A DNA stretch of 64,000 bases from Candidatus Latescibacterota bacterium (GTDB lineage Bacteria > Latescibacterota > UBA2968 > GCA-2709665), in NCBI GenBank assembly GCA_021295655.1, contig JAGWBX010000021.1:52304-116303 (forward strand), written 5' to 3'. The notes below the pieces were generated by a model. That model was not told the origin of the DNA, ran no database searches, and saw nothing but the letters and a program-made list of their open reading frames with translations. Positions 55,298 to 63,951 of this stretch are shown here, piece after piece; positions within the stretch are counted from its first letter, which is position 1, and the number at the start of each line of letters is the position of its first letter. Position numbers and translations under genes: made by a program.

Positions 55298-55326
55298 ATA
55301 GTACGCCACAATATCAACTTTGTCAA
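55298..55326 (-). promoter_or_regulatory. sigma-70 promoter upstream of the SPOR lipoprotein
   Basis: On the minus strand TTGACA (55321-55326) is followed after 17 bases by TACTAT (55298-55303), in an AT-rich island. It probably drives the SPOR, MltD, MreD, PBP2, RodA run. Confidence 0.62.
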
Positions 55327-55518
55327 TAGGTTAAGTGTTGTTATTGACGGGAAATAAGGCATTTAGATTGCTTTCCAATTTCTGCGCACCGGAATCGCCA
55401 TTTTCCTTGCCAACAGGCGCCGGGAATCGGCTCCTGTGAACGGCGAAATCCAATCCCGGCAGGGCCGGATTGCAAGGTGGAGACCGCCGTAGCGACTCGC
55501 GAATACGTGCAGGAATTT

Positions 55519-56526
55519 TCACGCCGGCAGCCCCAGGATAAGGACCCACATGGACTGTTTGCCCACGTTATAAGTGCTTAATGGACACAGCCTGCCGTTG
55601 TGTTCGTCAATCCGGTATGATGCCAGTTTTCCGGATTCCTGGCCGCCTGCAAAAAGAAAGGCGCCCGTTGGGTCAATTCCGAATGCCCTGGGTACGGGTT
55701 CGGTACGCTGAATGCCGATACCCGTCAGGCGGCCCGTCCCGTCAACCGCAAAACACGCAATGCTGTCGTGGCCCCGGTTGGAAACGTAAAGGAACCGGCC
55801 CGAGGGGTGCATGTGAATCTGCGCGCAGGTGTTTTCACCGCTGAATCCGTCAGGCAGTGTGGACAGTGTCTGCACGGATTCGAGTACGCCTGATAAAGTG
55901 TCGAGTGAATATGCGGTTACGCTGCTGCCCTGTTCATTGGATGCGTAGACCACATTCAGCTCGGGATGGAACGCCAGGTGCCGGGGACCCACGTCGGGTT
56001 CGTGGGACGTCCGAGAGACCTCCCGGAGCGTGCCCGTTTTCTCGTCGAAACGGAATCCGATAATCGTGTTGGATTCTCCCACGTGCGGCAAGAACGCCAG
56101 GCGATTCGACGGATCCGTCAGAATGAAGTGGGCTTTCGGCAGTGTATTGGTCGAGTGGACCGGCGAATCGCTCAACGTCCCGTCGTCCCGGATGGCGTGT
56201 ACATACGCCATTCCCCCGCCGTATGAAGCGGCGAGCAGAAAGCGTCCTTTTCGATCCGTACTCAGATAACACGCGTCGGCATCCACCGAGACCGAGCCCA
56301 GCAGGGAAACGCCGCCCGTGCCCGCATCGAGCGAATAAGCTGAGATTTCACGCGCGCCGCGCCTGCTCAGATACAGAGTCTCTCGGCCCGGATCGACGGC
56401 AAGCGGACCGGGCCCGCCCCCGGCGGGGATGCTGTATTCGAAGTGCAGATCGCCGGTGTCCGGATTCATTCGGTACTTCAGAATCCGGTCGGCGCTGGAT
56501 ACGGTTATGTACGCATGGTAGTTCAT
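55519..56526 (-). CDS. lactonase-family (6-phosphogluconolactonase-like) beta-propeller
   Basis: A 335-residue seven-bladed propeller of the lactonase family (PF10282, YbhE/Pgl type). Typical words are YITVSSADRILKY, LLAASYGGG, VGPRHLAFHPELNVVYASNE, HPSGRFLYVSNRGHDSIACF and VPRAFGIDPTGAFL. In enterobacteria such proteins hydrolyse 6-phosphogluconolactone; elsewhere the substrate is often unknown. No signal peptide is seen, so cytosolic. It stands alone upstream of the two-component genes. Confidence 0.87.
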   Translation of the reverse strand: MNYHAYITVSSADRILKYRMNPDTGDLHFEYSIPAGGGPGPLAVDPGRETLYLSRRGAREISAYSLDAGTGGVSLLGSVSVDADACYLSTDRKGRFLLAASYGGGMAYVHAIRDDGTLSDSPVHSTNTLPKAHFILTDPSNRLAFLPHVGESNTIIGFRFDEKTGTLREVSRTSHEPDVGPRHLAFHPELNVVYASNEQGSSVTAYSLDTLSGVLESVQTLSTLPDGFSGENTCAQIHMHPSGRFLYVSNRGHDSIACFAVDGTGRLTGIGIQRTEPVPRAFGIDPTGAFLFAGGQESGKLASYRIDEHNGRLCPLSTYNVGKQSMWVLILGLPA

Positions 56527-56860
56527 CGTCTATCCGTTCAACGACGGGTTTTCATTGTCGTTCTCTTATTTTGTTTCAGGACTGCAAACGGGCGAAATGG
56601 CGACGGCTCCGCGTTGCCTCCGACGGACTCTATTAATCAGATTTCCGACAATTATAACTTGCCTGAATTATGCGCGCAAGTGTTTTCTGTATCGGTAGTT
56701 AGCCGGAATCCCGGTTGCGCGCGGCTTTGCCTGCGGCGTCAGTCCCGGGCGTCCCCGGGCAGAACAGGTTGAAATTCCCGCGGGATTTGGCTAATTTCCA
56801 TATCATCCGCGGCGCGTGACCTCTCCCCCCGGCCCGCCACGAGTTACCGGTACATCCGAT

Positions 56861-58984
56861 ATGATGAATCTCTCGCTATATTACACGATCTGGCTGGTCG
56901 GTGGAGCGATCGCCGCCGGGCTCCTTTGGGGTATTTTCGTTTCCGCCATAAAGCGCAGGGGCACGCCGCTTCCGCTGTTGCTGTTGATTGTGGCGGGGGC
57001 GCTGTGGTATACGGGTGATGCGTTGCGGATTCTGATCCAACAGGCGTCGCCGGGCGCCCTCGCGGCGGCCTATGCGGCGCAGATCGCACGTTTCGGGATG
57101 TGCTTTCTGCCCTCCGCGCTGCTGGCGACGGTGCTGATTTCAGCCGACGAACAGGAAACGTGGATCGCCCGTTGCATACGCCGTAATCTGGTTGTATTCG
57201 CGGTCGTGCCCGGATTGATTGTGTTCCTGATCGGTCTGTGGGAAGTACCGCTCAAGCGCGTGGGTTTCAGCCTGTATACGATGCTGGCGCTGTTGTATTC
57301 GGCGTGGCTTTGCCGGGAGTTCGCCAGGCAACTGACAACAGAGGTACAACGGTCGTTCTATCGACTGACGGCTCTCGCGCTGGCCGGTATCGCAGTTCTT
57401 GCCGGCGCCGCATATCCGATGGGGGGAATCAACCTTCCTCTCGCAGGACCGGCGCTCGACCTCGCGCTGTTTCTGTCGCCGATCGCGCCGGCCTACATTC
57501 TCGGCTATTACATTTATCGTTACAGCTTTTTCCGGATTGTGGTGAACCCCGCGTTGCTCTATTCCGCGCTCACCGGTATCGTCCTCACAGTCTATCTCCT
57601 TGTGATCCGGCGGGTCGCCGAGGAGCTCGGGCGCCTGGGCGGCGGGTTCCGGGTGGAGGTTGTTGAAGCGGTGCTGATCTCGCTTCTGATCTTTCTATTT
57701 CAGCCGGTCAAGAATCGGTTACAGCGGGCAATCAACCGGCTGTTCTTTAAGGCACGGTACGAATACCAGCACCTGCTGGGGACGCTGAGCCAGACGCTGA
57801 ACGTACCGGATGCGCTGGAAAGCCGGTTGAAGGCGGTTGTGGACGCCGTCGGTACCGTGCTCAAGGTACATCTCGTCTCGCTGGTGCTGTTTGACAGCGA
57901 GGACGGGCGCGTCGATGACGTGAGGGTGATCTCGGGTGGCGGACTTGCCGGATTCGATCCGCCCGCCGCGCCGTTCAGCGGGAGCGAGGGGAACCAGAAC
58001 CGGGTTCGGCAGGTGGCGGACTGGATGTTGTCCCACCGGAGAGCGCTGGACGTGGGCGAATTGCATCGTCCGGCGCTCGCCGCGGTTCTCGTGGAACAGG
58101 GCGTCCGGCTTTGCATACCGGTATTGCATGAGGAAAAGCTCGCCGGGTTTCTTTGCCTCGGAGAGAAAAAACGGAACGTGCCCTTTTCGTCGGAGGAATG
58201 GGAACTGCTCGGTACGCTGTGCAATCAGATAGCGCTGGCGGTAGAGAATACGCGCCTGGTGGAGCGCCGGCTGCAGTTGGAACGTCGCATGTACGAGGCG
58301 GAGCGGCTCTCCGCGCTGGGACTGCTTTCGGCGAGCATCGCTCACGAGGTAAAGAATCCATTGAGTTCGATGAAGGCAATTACCACCGTGCTGCGGGAAG
58401 ACCTGGAGGACGACCCTGACAAGGCCGGCGACCTGACAGTCGTGTTGAACGAAATCGACCGGTTGGGCCGTGTGGTTGAAAGGCTCCTCAGATTTGCGCA
58501 GCCGAGACATGCGGATACCTTTGAACCCGTGGACATCAAAAGCGTTCTCGACGACGTCGTTCTGATCCTGTCGCACGAGGCGGAACGGCGGAACGTGGAA
58601 ATCCGGGCCGAAGTCGCCGACGGCATGGCGGTTACCGGAGATCCTGAGGATTTGAAAGAGGTGTTTTTCAATCTGATCCTGAACGGAATCCAGGCGATGG
58701 ACGACTCGGACCGGACGACGGACCGGCGGCTCACGGTGAGGGCGGGGCGGTCGGACGGAAGCGTCTCGGTGTGGGTATCGGATACCGGGCCGGGGATCTC
58801 AGCGGAAGCACTCTCGCACGTCTTTGAACCGTTCTTTACCACAAAGGCTTCGGGGACGGGCCTGGGGCTTGCTACCGTCAAACGGGACGTGGAGCGCATG
58901 GGAGGGTCGATTACAGTTGTGAATGGGAGGCAGGCCGGGGCGGTGTTCGAGGTTCAATTTCCCGGGGTGGACGATGCGACATAA
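56861..58984 (+). CDS. membrane sensor histidine kinase (NtrB-like partner)
   Basis: Using ATG 56861 the product has 707 residues; a GTG at 56816 is a weaker choice. Eight or nine N-terminal helices (a 7TM-like sensor) are followed by a GAF-like domain (about 325-465), then HisKA with the phosphorylated H495 in AHEVKNPL, and the ATPase with NLILNGIQAM, DTGPGIS, FFTTK and GTGLGL. The stop overlaps the response-regulator start by 11 bases. The ligand is unknown; a membrane or lipid signal is plausible from the target operon. Confidence 0.9.
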   Translation: MMNLSLYYTIWLVGGAIAAGLLWGIFVSAIKRRGTPLPLLLLIVAGALWYTGDALRILIQQASPGALAAAYAAQIARFGMCFLPSALLATVLISADEQETWIARCIRRNLVVFAVVPGLIVFLIGLWEVPLKRVGFSLYTMLALLYSAWLCREFARQLTTEVQRSFYRLTALALAGIAVLAGAAYPMGGINLPLAGPALDLALFLSPIAPAYILGYYIYRYSFFRIVVNPALLYSALTGIVLTVYLLVIRRVAEELGRLGGGFRVEVVEAVLISLLIFLFQPVKNRLQRAINRLFFKARYEYQHLLGTLSQTLNVPDALESRLKAVVDAVGTVLKVHLVSLVLFDSEDGRVDDVRVISGGGLAGFDPPAAPFSGSEGNQNRVRQVADWMLSHRRALDVGELHRPALAAVLVEQGVRLCIPVLHEEKLAGFLCLGEKKRNVPFSSEEWELLGTLCNQIALAVENTRLVERRLQLERRMYEAERLSALGLLSASIAHEVKNPLSSMKAITTVLREDLEDDPDKAGDLTVVLNEIDRLGRVVERLLRFAQPRHADTFEPVDIKSVLDDVVLILSHEAERRNVEIRAEVADGMAVTGDPEDLKEVFFNLILNGIQAMDDSDRTTDRRLTVRAGRSDGSVSVWVSDTGPGISAEALSHVFEPFFTTKASGTGLGLATVKRDVERMGGSITVVNGRQAGAVFEVQFPGVDDAT

Positions 58985-60371
58985 GATTCTGGTTGTAGAC
59001 GATGAACCGGCCGCGCGGCTCGGATTGAAGCGGGCGCTCGGGGCGTTGTCCTGCGAGGTTTTGGAAGCGGGAGACGGAACCACGGCGCTTGAGGAAATTG
59101 CGCGCTACGGTCCCGATCTGGTGATCTGCGATATCCAGATGCCCGGAATGGATGGTCTGACGCTGGTGAAGCGGCTGGCCGAACAGGGAAGCCCGCCCCC
59201 GGTCATCATGATGACCGCGTACGGATCGGAGCGAATTGCGGTGGACGCGATGAAGGCGGGCGCGTACGACTACGTGAGCAAGCCCTACGACGTGGACGAA
59301 CTTCGCTGCCTCGTACAAAATGCGCTCGAAGCCGTTCGGTTGCGGAGCGAGAACGAAGCGCTGCGCGACGAGATCCGACGTCAGTCCGGGTTCGGATTGC
59401 TGATCGGCCGCAGCCGATCAATGGAAGAGGTCTGCGACATGATCGGCAAGGTGGCGGGCACCGACGCCGCCGTGCTCGTAAACGGTGAAAGCGGGACGGG
59501 CAAGGAACTCGTGGCGCGGGCGATTCACGAACAGGGCGGGCGAAAGGACCACCCGTTTGTGGCGGTGAATGCCGCGGCGCTGCCCACCGAGTTGATCGAA
59601 AGCGAACTGTTCGGACATGAGAAAGGCGCCTTTACAGGGGCCGCTTCCAGGCGGAAGGGCAAATTCGAGCTCGCGGACGGCGGAACGCTCTTTCTGGATG
59701 AAATCGGGGACATGCACGCCGAGACTCAGGCGAAGCTGCTGCGCGTGCTCCAGGAACAGCGTTTCGAGCGGCTTGGGGGCACGGAGACGGTGTCGGTGGA
59801 CGTTCGGGTGATCAGCGCCACCAATCGGGACCTTCCCGACGAGATCTCGCGCGGCCGGTTCCGGGAGGACCTCTACTACCGGCTGAAAGTCGTGGATATC
59901 TTCCTTCCCTCGCTTCGCGACCACCGGGAGGATATCCCCCTGCTGGTCCAGCATTTTCTCGAGCAATACAATCGAAAACACGGAAAGGCCGTCAAGGAGG
60001 TGCCGGTTGACGCGATGAAGATACTGGCGGCCCATGACTGGCCCGGCAACGTTCGCGAACTGATGCACGCCATTGAGCGTGCCGTCATATTCGCGGAGAG
60101 TACGGTATTGAGCAGAGACCTGCTGCCAGAGGAAATCCGGGTGGGCGGGGCGGAATCCACGGGCACGGGAGCGACCGGCTGGGCGGACGGCGTATTGTTT
60201 CAGGACGCAAAACAGGAGTCCGTTAAATATTTCGAGGCCGCGTTCATACGGTCGGCGCTGGAACACCATAACGGCAATATGAGCCGAACCGCGCCGGCCA
60301 TCGGCATGAAACGGCAGGCGCTGCAGCAGAAAGTCAGGGAGCTTGGGATCGATCCGGAGATTTACAGATAA
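58974..60371 (+). CDS. NtrC-family sigma-54-dependent response regulator
   Basis: A 465-residue activator. The receiver domain has DD at 9-10, the phosphorylated D53 in CDIQMPG and K at KPYD. The AAA+ domain has Walker A GESGTGKE (171-178), the sigma-54 contact loop GAFTGA (218-223) and GTLFLDEIGDM. The C-terminus is a Fis-type helix-turn-helix (NMSRTAPAIGMKRQALQQKV). It overlaps the kinase gene and lies upstream of a near-perfect sigma-54 promoter at 60863, its likely target. Confidence 0.95.
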   Translation: MRHKILVVDDEPAARLGLKRALGALSCEVLEAGDGTTALEEIARYGPDLVICDIQMPGMDGLTLVKRLAEQGSPPPVIMMTAYGSERIAVDAMKAGAYDYVSKPYDVDELRCLVQNALEAVRLRSENEALRDEIRRQSGFGLLIGRSRSMEEVCDMIGKVAGTDAAVLVNGESGTGKELVARAIHEQGGRKDHPFVAVNAAALPTELIESELFGHEKGAFTGAASRRKGKFELADGGTLFLDEIGDMHAETQAKLLRVLQEQRFERLGGTETVSVDVRVISATNRDLPDEISRGRFREDLYYRLKVVDIFLPSLRDHREDIPLLVQHFLEQYNRKHGKAVKEVPVDAMKILAAHDWPGNVRELMHAIERAVIFAESTVLSRDLLPEEIRVGGAESTGTGATGWADGVLFQDAKQESVKYFEAAFIRSALEHHNGNMSRTAPAIGMKRQALQQKVRELGIDPEIYR

Positions 60372-60707
60372 AGGGAGACGGGAGAGCGTGGAGATTACCT
60401 GCCTTGTGAGGTCTCTTCTTTGGCCGGAGGCAAGGAGAGATAAAATATCGGGCAAGAATTTCTTCTACCGTCTGTCCGCCTTTCGGCGACCTCTTCCCCG
60501 GCCCCTCGTAAAGAGCGATCAGCGATCAGCGGTAGTGTCGACCGGCCGGTCGCCCCTGCAGAGTCCACAGCGGCACAAGAAGATGTACGGCCTGTCACTT
60601 TGGACCCTCGCACACACGTAACGCCGTTCCAATGGAACCGAAAGGAGAGAGAAAGCGTGAACGTGTGATTGCATAAGATAGAGTTGGATGTTATCGCCTC
60701 ATACGTT
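60372..60707 (+). other. leader region with a minimal ORF and palindrome
   Basis: No normal gene is present. AAAGGAG is followed about nine bases later by GTG AAC GTG TGA (near 60657), a three-codon frame. Upstream are GCGATCA repeated in tandem (about 60513-60529) and the palindrome at 60539-60552. The region ends at a terminator-like hairpin. It may hold activator sites, a leader peptide or a small RNA. Confidence 0.35.
60539..60552. promoter_or_regulatory. 14-bp palindrome, possible NtrC-type activator site
   Basis: CGACCGGCCGGTCG is a perfect palindrome 311 bases upstream of the sigma-54 promoter, a normal distance for an enhancer. Only one clear copy was found, so this remains tentative. 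Confidence 0.35.
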
Positions 60708-60741
60708 GCCCGAAGACGGAAAATTCGTCGTCGGGCTTTTT
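60708..60741 (+). terminator. probable rho-independent terminator before the sigma-54 promoter
   Basis: Stem GCCCGAAGACG / CGTCGTCGGGC (one mismatch, seven-base loop), then TTTTTCTG. It isolates the lipid operon from read-through or ends a short transcript in 60372-60707. Confidence 0.7.
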
Positions 60742-60862
60742 CTGTTTCCCGTCAAACACATGCAAGAGTCGGATTGCAGGTGCAAGTTTCGGATGGCACC
60801 TGTCACCCGTTTTTCGGGTCGGATTTCCATGGAATCGGCCTGTTTTCGGGCTCAATCCGTAA

Positions 60863-60877
60863 TGGCACGGGGTTTGC
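60863..60877 (+). promoter_or_regulatory. sigma-54 (-24/-12) promoter
   Basis: TGGCACG, four bases, TTGC, an exact match to the sigma-54 consensus with GG at 60864-60865 and GC at 60876-60877. It lies about 30 bases before the ATG of the CDP-alcohol phosphatidyltransferase. The adjacent NtrC-type activator is the obvious regulator. Confidence 0.85.
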
Positions 60878-60907
60878 GGAAGGTGTGCTGCAGGAAAGGA
60901 GGACGTT

Positions 60908-61555
60908 ATGTCCACGCACACATTGACGTTTGCAGCCACCCTTCAGCGCCACACCGCCAACATGATTACCGCCTTCCGCGTTTTCTGCCTGTTTCTGGCG
61001 GCGGCCCTTGCGGTCACCGGAGATACCGTGCTGGCCTGGGTTGCGGTTCCGCTCGCGTTCGCGGCGCTGTTGATGGACTGGCTGGATGGGTACGCCGCGC
61101 GCCGGCTGGGATGCGAAAGCAAGGTCGGCGGGCTGCTCGACATCGTGGGGGACCGGATTGCGGAGAACGTGTGGTGGGTGGTGTTCGCGTGGCTGCATCT
61201 GGTCCCCCTTTGGGTGCCGCTGGTGGTGCTCAGCAGGGGATTCGTGACGGACGCCATACGGAGTTGCGCACTCTCGCAGGGCCAGACCGCATTCGGAGAG
61301 ACAACGATGATGCGGTCGCGCATCGGATACGTTCTGGTCGCATCCCGAACGAGCAGGGCGACGTACGGCATTGCGAAGGTCGTTGCTTTTGTCGCGTTGT
61401 TCATCCTGAACGCAGTGCAACTCTCGTCCAACCTGGCGCCCGGGCTGGAATCGGGCGTGGAGACGGTCGCTCTCACGGCAACCTACGTGACCGTGGCCCT
61501 GTGCGCAATAAGGGGGATTCCCGTAATCACCGCGGCCAAAAGGGTTGTCATCTAA
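60908..61555 (+). CDS. CDP-alcohol phosphatidyltransferase family protein
   Basis: A 215-residue inner-membrane enzyme with GGAGG five bases upstream. The complete family motif is visible: D57-xx-D60-G61-xx-A64-R65 then G74-xxx-D78-xxx-D82. It would join a CDP-linked lipid to an alcohol such as glycerol phosphate, inositol or serine. The sequence is not obviously PgsA or PssA. Transcription from the sigma-54 promoter suggests conditional lipid remodelling. Confidence 0.88.
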   Translation: MSTHTLTFAATLQRHTANMITAFRVFCLFLAAALAVTGDTVLAWVAVPLAFAALLMDWLDGYAARRLGCESKVGGLLDIVGDRIAENVWWVVFAWLHLVPLWVPLVVLSRGFVTDAIRSCALSQGQTAFGETTMMRSRIGYVLVASRTSRATYGIAKVVAFVALFILNAVQLSSNLAPGLESGVETVALTATYVTVALCAIRGIPVITAAKRVVI

Positions 61556-61580
61556 CGGATCGGTACCTGAGGAGAAACTA

Positions 61581-62621
61581 ATGAAACAGGAAGCATACAT
61601 ACTGCTCTGGCTGCTGGGCCTCGCCTGCCTCGGCGTGCTGCTTCATCAGCTTGGTGAACCGGAGGTGTGGCAGCACGTGCTGATGATGGGCTGGGGATAT
61701 GTCCCGATCATCGGAATAACCCTGGCCGCTTATATGAATAACGTCTTCGCCTGGAGGGAGAGTTTTGACGGCGGCTCGGAAAGGCCTCGGATGAGACCGT
61801 TGCTCTGGGTGAAACTGGTTGGCGAAGCCCTGGGCAACGTGATGCCGGCCGCGCAGATCGGCAAAGAGGTCGCCAAGGTGATGATGCTGCGGGAGAGAAT
61901 GGGCGTAACCGCCGGGGTGTCGTCGCTCGTGCTTACAAAGACGGGGGAGATGGTCAGCGGCGTTCTCTTCGTTTTGGGCGGCGTTCTGGCGGGTCTCAAC
62001 CGGTTCGTGTTCCCGGAGGAGATCCGGTGGGCGCTGTTTACCGCCCTGACGATCGCCGTGGCCGGCGTCGTCTTGACAGTGGTAAGACAGCGCCGGGATC
62101 CGTTCACCGGGCTGGTGAACCTGTTGTTGCGGATGCGAATCACGTATGCAGTGCGGTTCCGCGATCGTGCGGCGGAAGTCGATCGGAATCTGGCCGCATT
62201 CTACCGCATGAACGGGTGGCGTCTGGCGGGCCTGCTGGGGATGCACCTGTTGACATGGGGCCTGGGTACCCTGGAGATTTACGTGATCCTGCATGTATTG
62301 GGCGAGCCGCTGCCGCTGGTCTCTGTTTACCTGTTCCACTCGCTGATGATGGTGATCAACGTGATCTTCGGTTTCGTGCCCTACGGCATGGGGGTCTTTG
62401 AGGGGGGGCACGTATTCCTCTTCCATCTGATGGGACTGGAACCAGGGACGGGATTGGCCGTGGGCATCGTCCGGCGGATCCGAAAGATCTTCTGGATGCT
62501 GTTCGGCCTGCTCCTGCTCCTTCTGGGTTCCCGAACGATCCGATTCAGAACGCCGAATGAGAAGGACGGTCTCGAACGAGTGGAAACCTCAGCGTCATTG
62601 CACCACGGGCAGGCGAGGTGA
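61581..62621 (+). CDS. flippase-like/LPG synthase transmembrane-region protein
   Basis: ATG 61581 follows GAGGAG by seven bases. The 346-residue product has about eight transmembrane helices and the motifs of the lysylphosphatidylglycerol-synthase TM region family (UPF0104, HpnL/AglD-like): VKLVGEALGNVMPAAQIGKE and a late PYGMGVFEGG. Members flip or modify lipids. It is encoded 25 bases after the phosphatidyltransferase and likely handles that enzyme's product. Confidence 0.82.
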   Translation: MKQEAYILLWLLGLACLGVLLHQLGEPEVWQHVLMMGWGYVPIIGITLAAYMNNVFAWRESFDGGSERPRMRPLLWVKLVGEALGNVMPAAQIGKEVAKVMMLRERMGVTAGVSSLVLTKTGEMVSGVLFVLGGVLAGLNRFVFPEEIRWALFTALTIAVAGVVLTVVRQRRDPFTGLVNLLLRMRITYAVRFRDRAAEVDRNLAAFYRMNGWRLAGLLGMHLLTWGLGTLEIYVILHVLGEPLPLVSVYLFHSLMMVINVIFGFVPYGMGVFEGGHVFLFHLMGLEPGTGLAVGIVRRIRKIFWMLFGLLLLLLGSRTIRFRTPNEKDGLERVETSASLHHGQAR

Positions 62622-62674
62622 AATTGTCTCGGAACACGCGGAACTCGCACCGCAAGGGTCTGCGGAGGGAGATC

Positions 62675-63823
62675 ATGAAAACCGGCGTATTCATTCAGAC
62701 AACAATCCTGCTGATCGAAGCGATCTCCCCTTCGCTTGCGGCTGCCGCCACAGAACTTCCGGGCGCGCAACAAACGGATCCGGTTGTCGAGCGGGCCATT
62801 CAAAGACTCCATTCGAAGGCAGTTACCGTATTGCGTGGCAAGGAACTCGATCTGAAAGCGCTCTCGCCCGGATTGTACGCGTACCTGGTGTTCAATTCGA
62901 ACGAAGTGGAAAATGCGGCGATGGGCCGAATCGTCAACTGCGATTCGAATCGAGTCGTCATCGCGGCGGGAAAAGGGACGGGATGGGAAATCGCACGGCA
63001 GGATATCGTAGCAATCGCCGTCGCAGACAACCCGGGCGGCATCGAACTGTGGCGAATGTCAAGACGTGAGATGTTACAGGTTCAAGAAACGGCGATGACT
63101 GTGTTGTCCGGTGAAAGCCTCGATCCTGTGAAACTGAAAATCGGATGGCACGTACACGTTGATTATAGATCCAACGGTGTCAGGCGCTCCACGACGGGTG
63201 TGATTATCCGTAGAGACGCGAATCGTATCGTAATCAGACCCGGGAAGAAATCCGGAGTCCGTTGGACAATCCGCTCGGACGACGTCGCACGCATCATCGT
63301 CGCCCGAAAACGCAGAGACATGGATCGCTGGCAGCGGGCGAGACAGGCCATGCGGGAACTCCAGGGACCCAGGGTCCGGATGAAGGCGTCTTCGACCTCG
63401 CCGGAATGGGTGACCGGGAGGCTTATTCGTTCCGGCCAGGACACGCTTGAGATCCTGTCCGAACGCGGCGCCGAACGAATTCCACGTGCTCTTGTCAAAG
63501 ATCTGGAAGTCAGCATGGGGCGTCATCGAAACACGATCAAGGGCATGGGGATCGGGCTTGTTTCCGGACTTGGCGCGGCATTTCTGATATATCCGCATGA
63601 TATTATTAACAACGACAGAAGAGGAAAAGTAGGAGAACGGGAGGACGCCGATCGAGTCTTCTACGCGGTACTGGCTGTGCCTCTCGCGACAGTGTGTGGA
63701 ACCCTGGTGGGTGTTAGATCCATTACCGAAAAATGGGTCGAAGTCTCCCCCTCACGGATCAATCTGAACGTATCGCCGACAAGGAATAACGGCCTGCGAG
63801 CCGCGATATCGTTTGAATTCTAA
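62675..63823 (+). CDS. secreted protein with repeated SH3-like modules, unknown function
   Basis: ATG 62675 follows a GGAGGGAG sequence by three bases. The 382-residue product has a signal peptide (MKTGVFIQTTILLIEAISPS), two similar halves of about 70 residues (TVLRGKELDLKALSPG..., and TVLSGESLDPVKLKIG...), a third, shorter strand-rich block, and two C-terminal hydrophobic segments near 305 and 340. The blocks look like small beta barrels. No family was recognised. It is the last gene of the sigma-54 operon. Confidence 0.6.
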   Translation: MKTGVFIQTTILLIEAISPSLAAAATELPGAQQTDPVVERAIQRLHSKAVTVLRGKELDLKALSPGLYAYLVFNSNEVENAAMGRIVNCDSNRVVIAAGKGTGWEIARQDIVAIAVADNPGGIELWRMSRREMLQVQETAMTVLSGESLDPVKLKIGWHVHVDYRSNGVRRSTTGVIIRRDANRIVIRPGKKSGVRWTIRSDDVARIIVARKRRDMDRWQRARQAMRELQGPRVRMKASSTSPEWVTGRLIRSGQDTLEILSERGAERIPRALVKDLEVSMGRHRNTIKGMGIGLVSGLGAAFLIYPHDIINNDRRGKVGEREDADRVFYAVLAVPLATVCGTLVGVRSITEKWVEVSPSRINLNVSPTRNNGLRAAISFEF

Positions 63824-63825
63824 AA

Positions 63826-63905
63826 GGCGGGGAGAGGGAAGAAGGAAGAACAAAGAAGGAAGAGTGAAAAAGGAAGAAGGAAGAAAAACCGGAAAGACGG
63901 GGAAA
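63826..63905 (+). repeat. purine-rich GAAGGAAGAA tract
   Basis: About 75 bases composed almost wholly of A and G, with the word GAAGGAAGAA and variants repeated. It starts just after the stop of the 62675 gene. The other strand is pyrimidine-rich and could slow RNA polymerase or be a slippage-prone simple repeat. Confidence 0.6.
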
Positions 63906-63951
63906 CGGGAGGGGCTGTGGTTCGGTAACCTTCGTGCAGCGGTTCGGCTCT

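Noticed and set aside
61578..62426. Minus-strand open frame of 282 codons
   Set aside because: Opposite a clear membrane protein; rich in His/Gln/Arg as expected for an antisense shadow.
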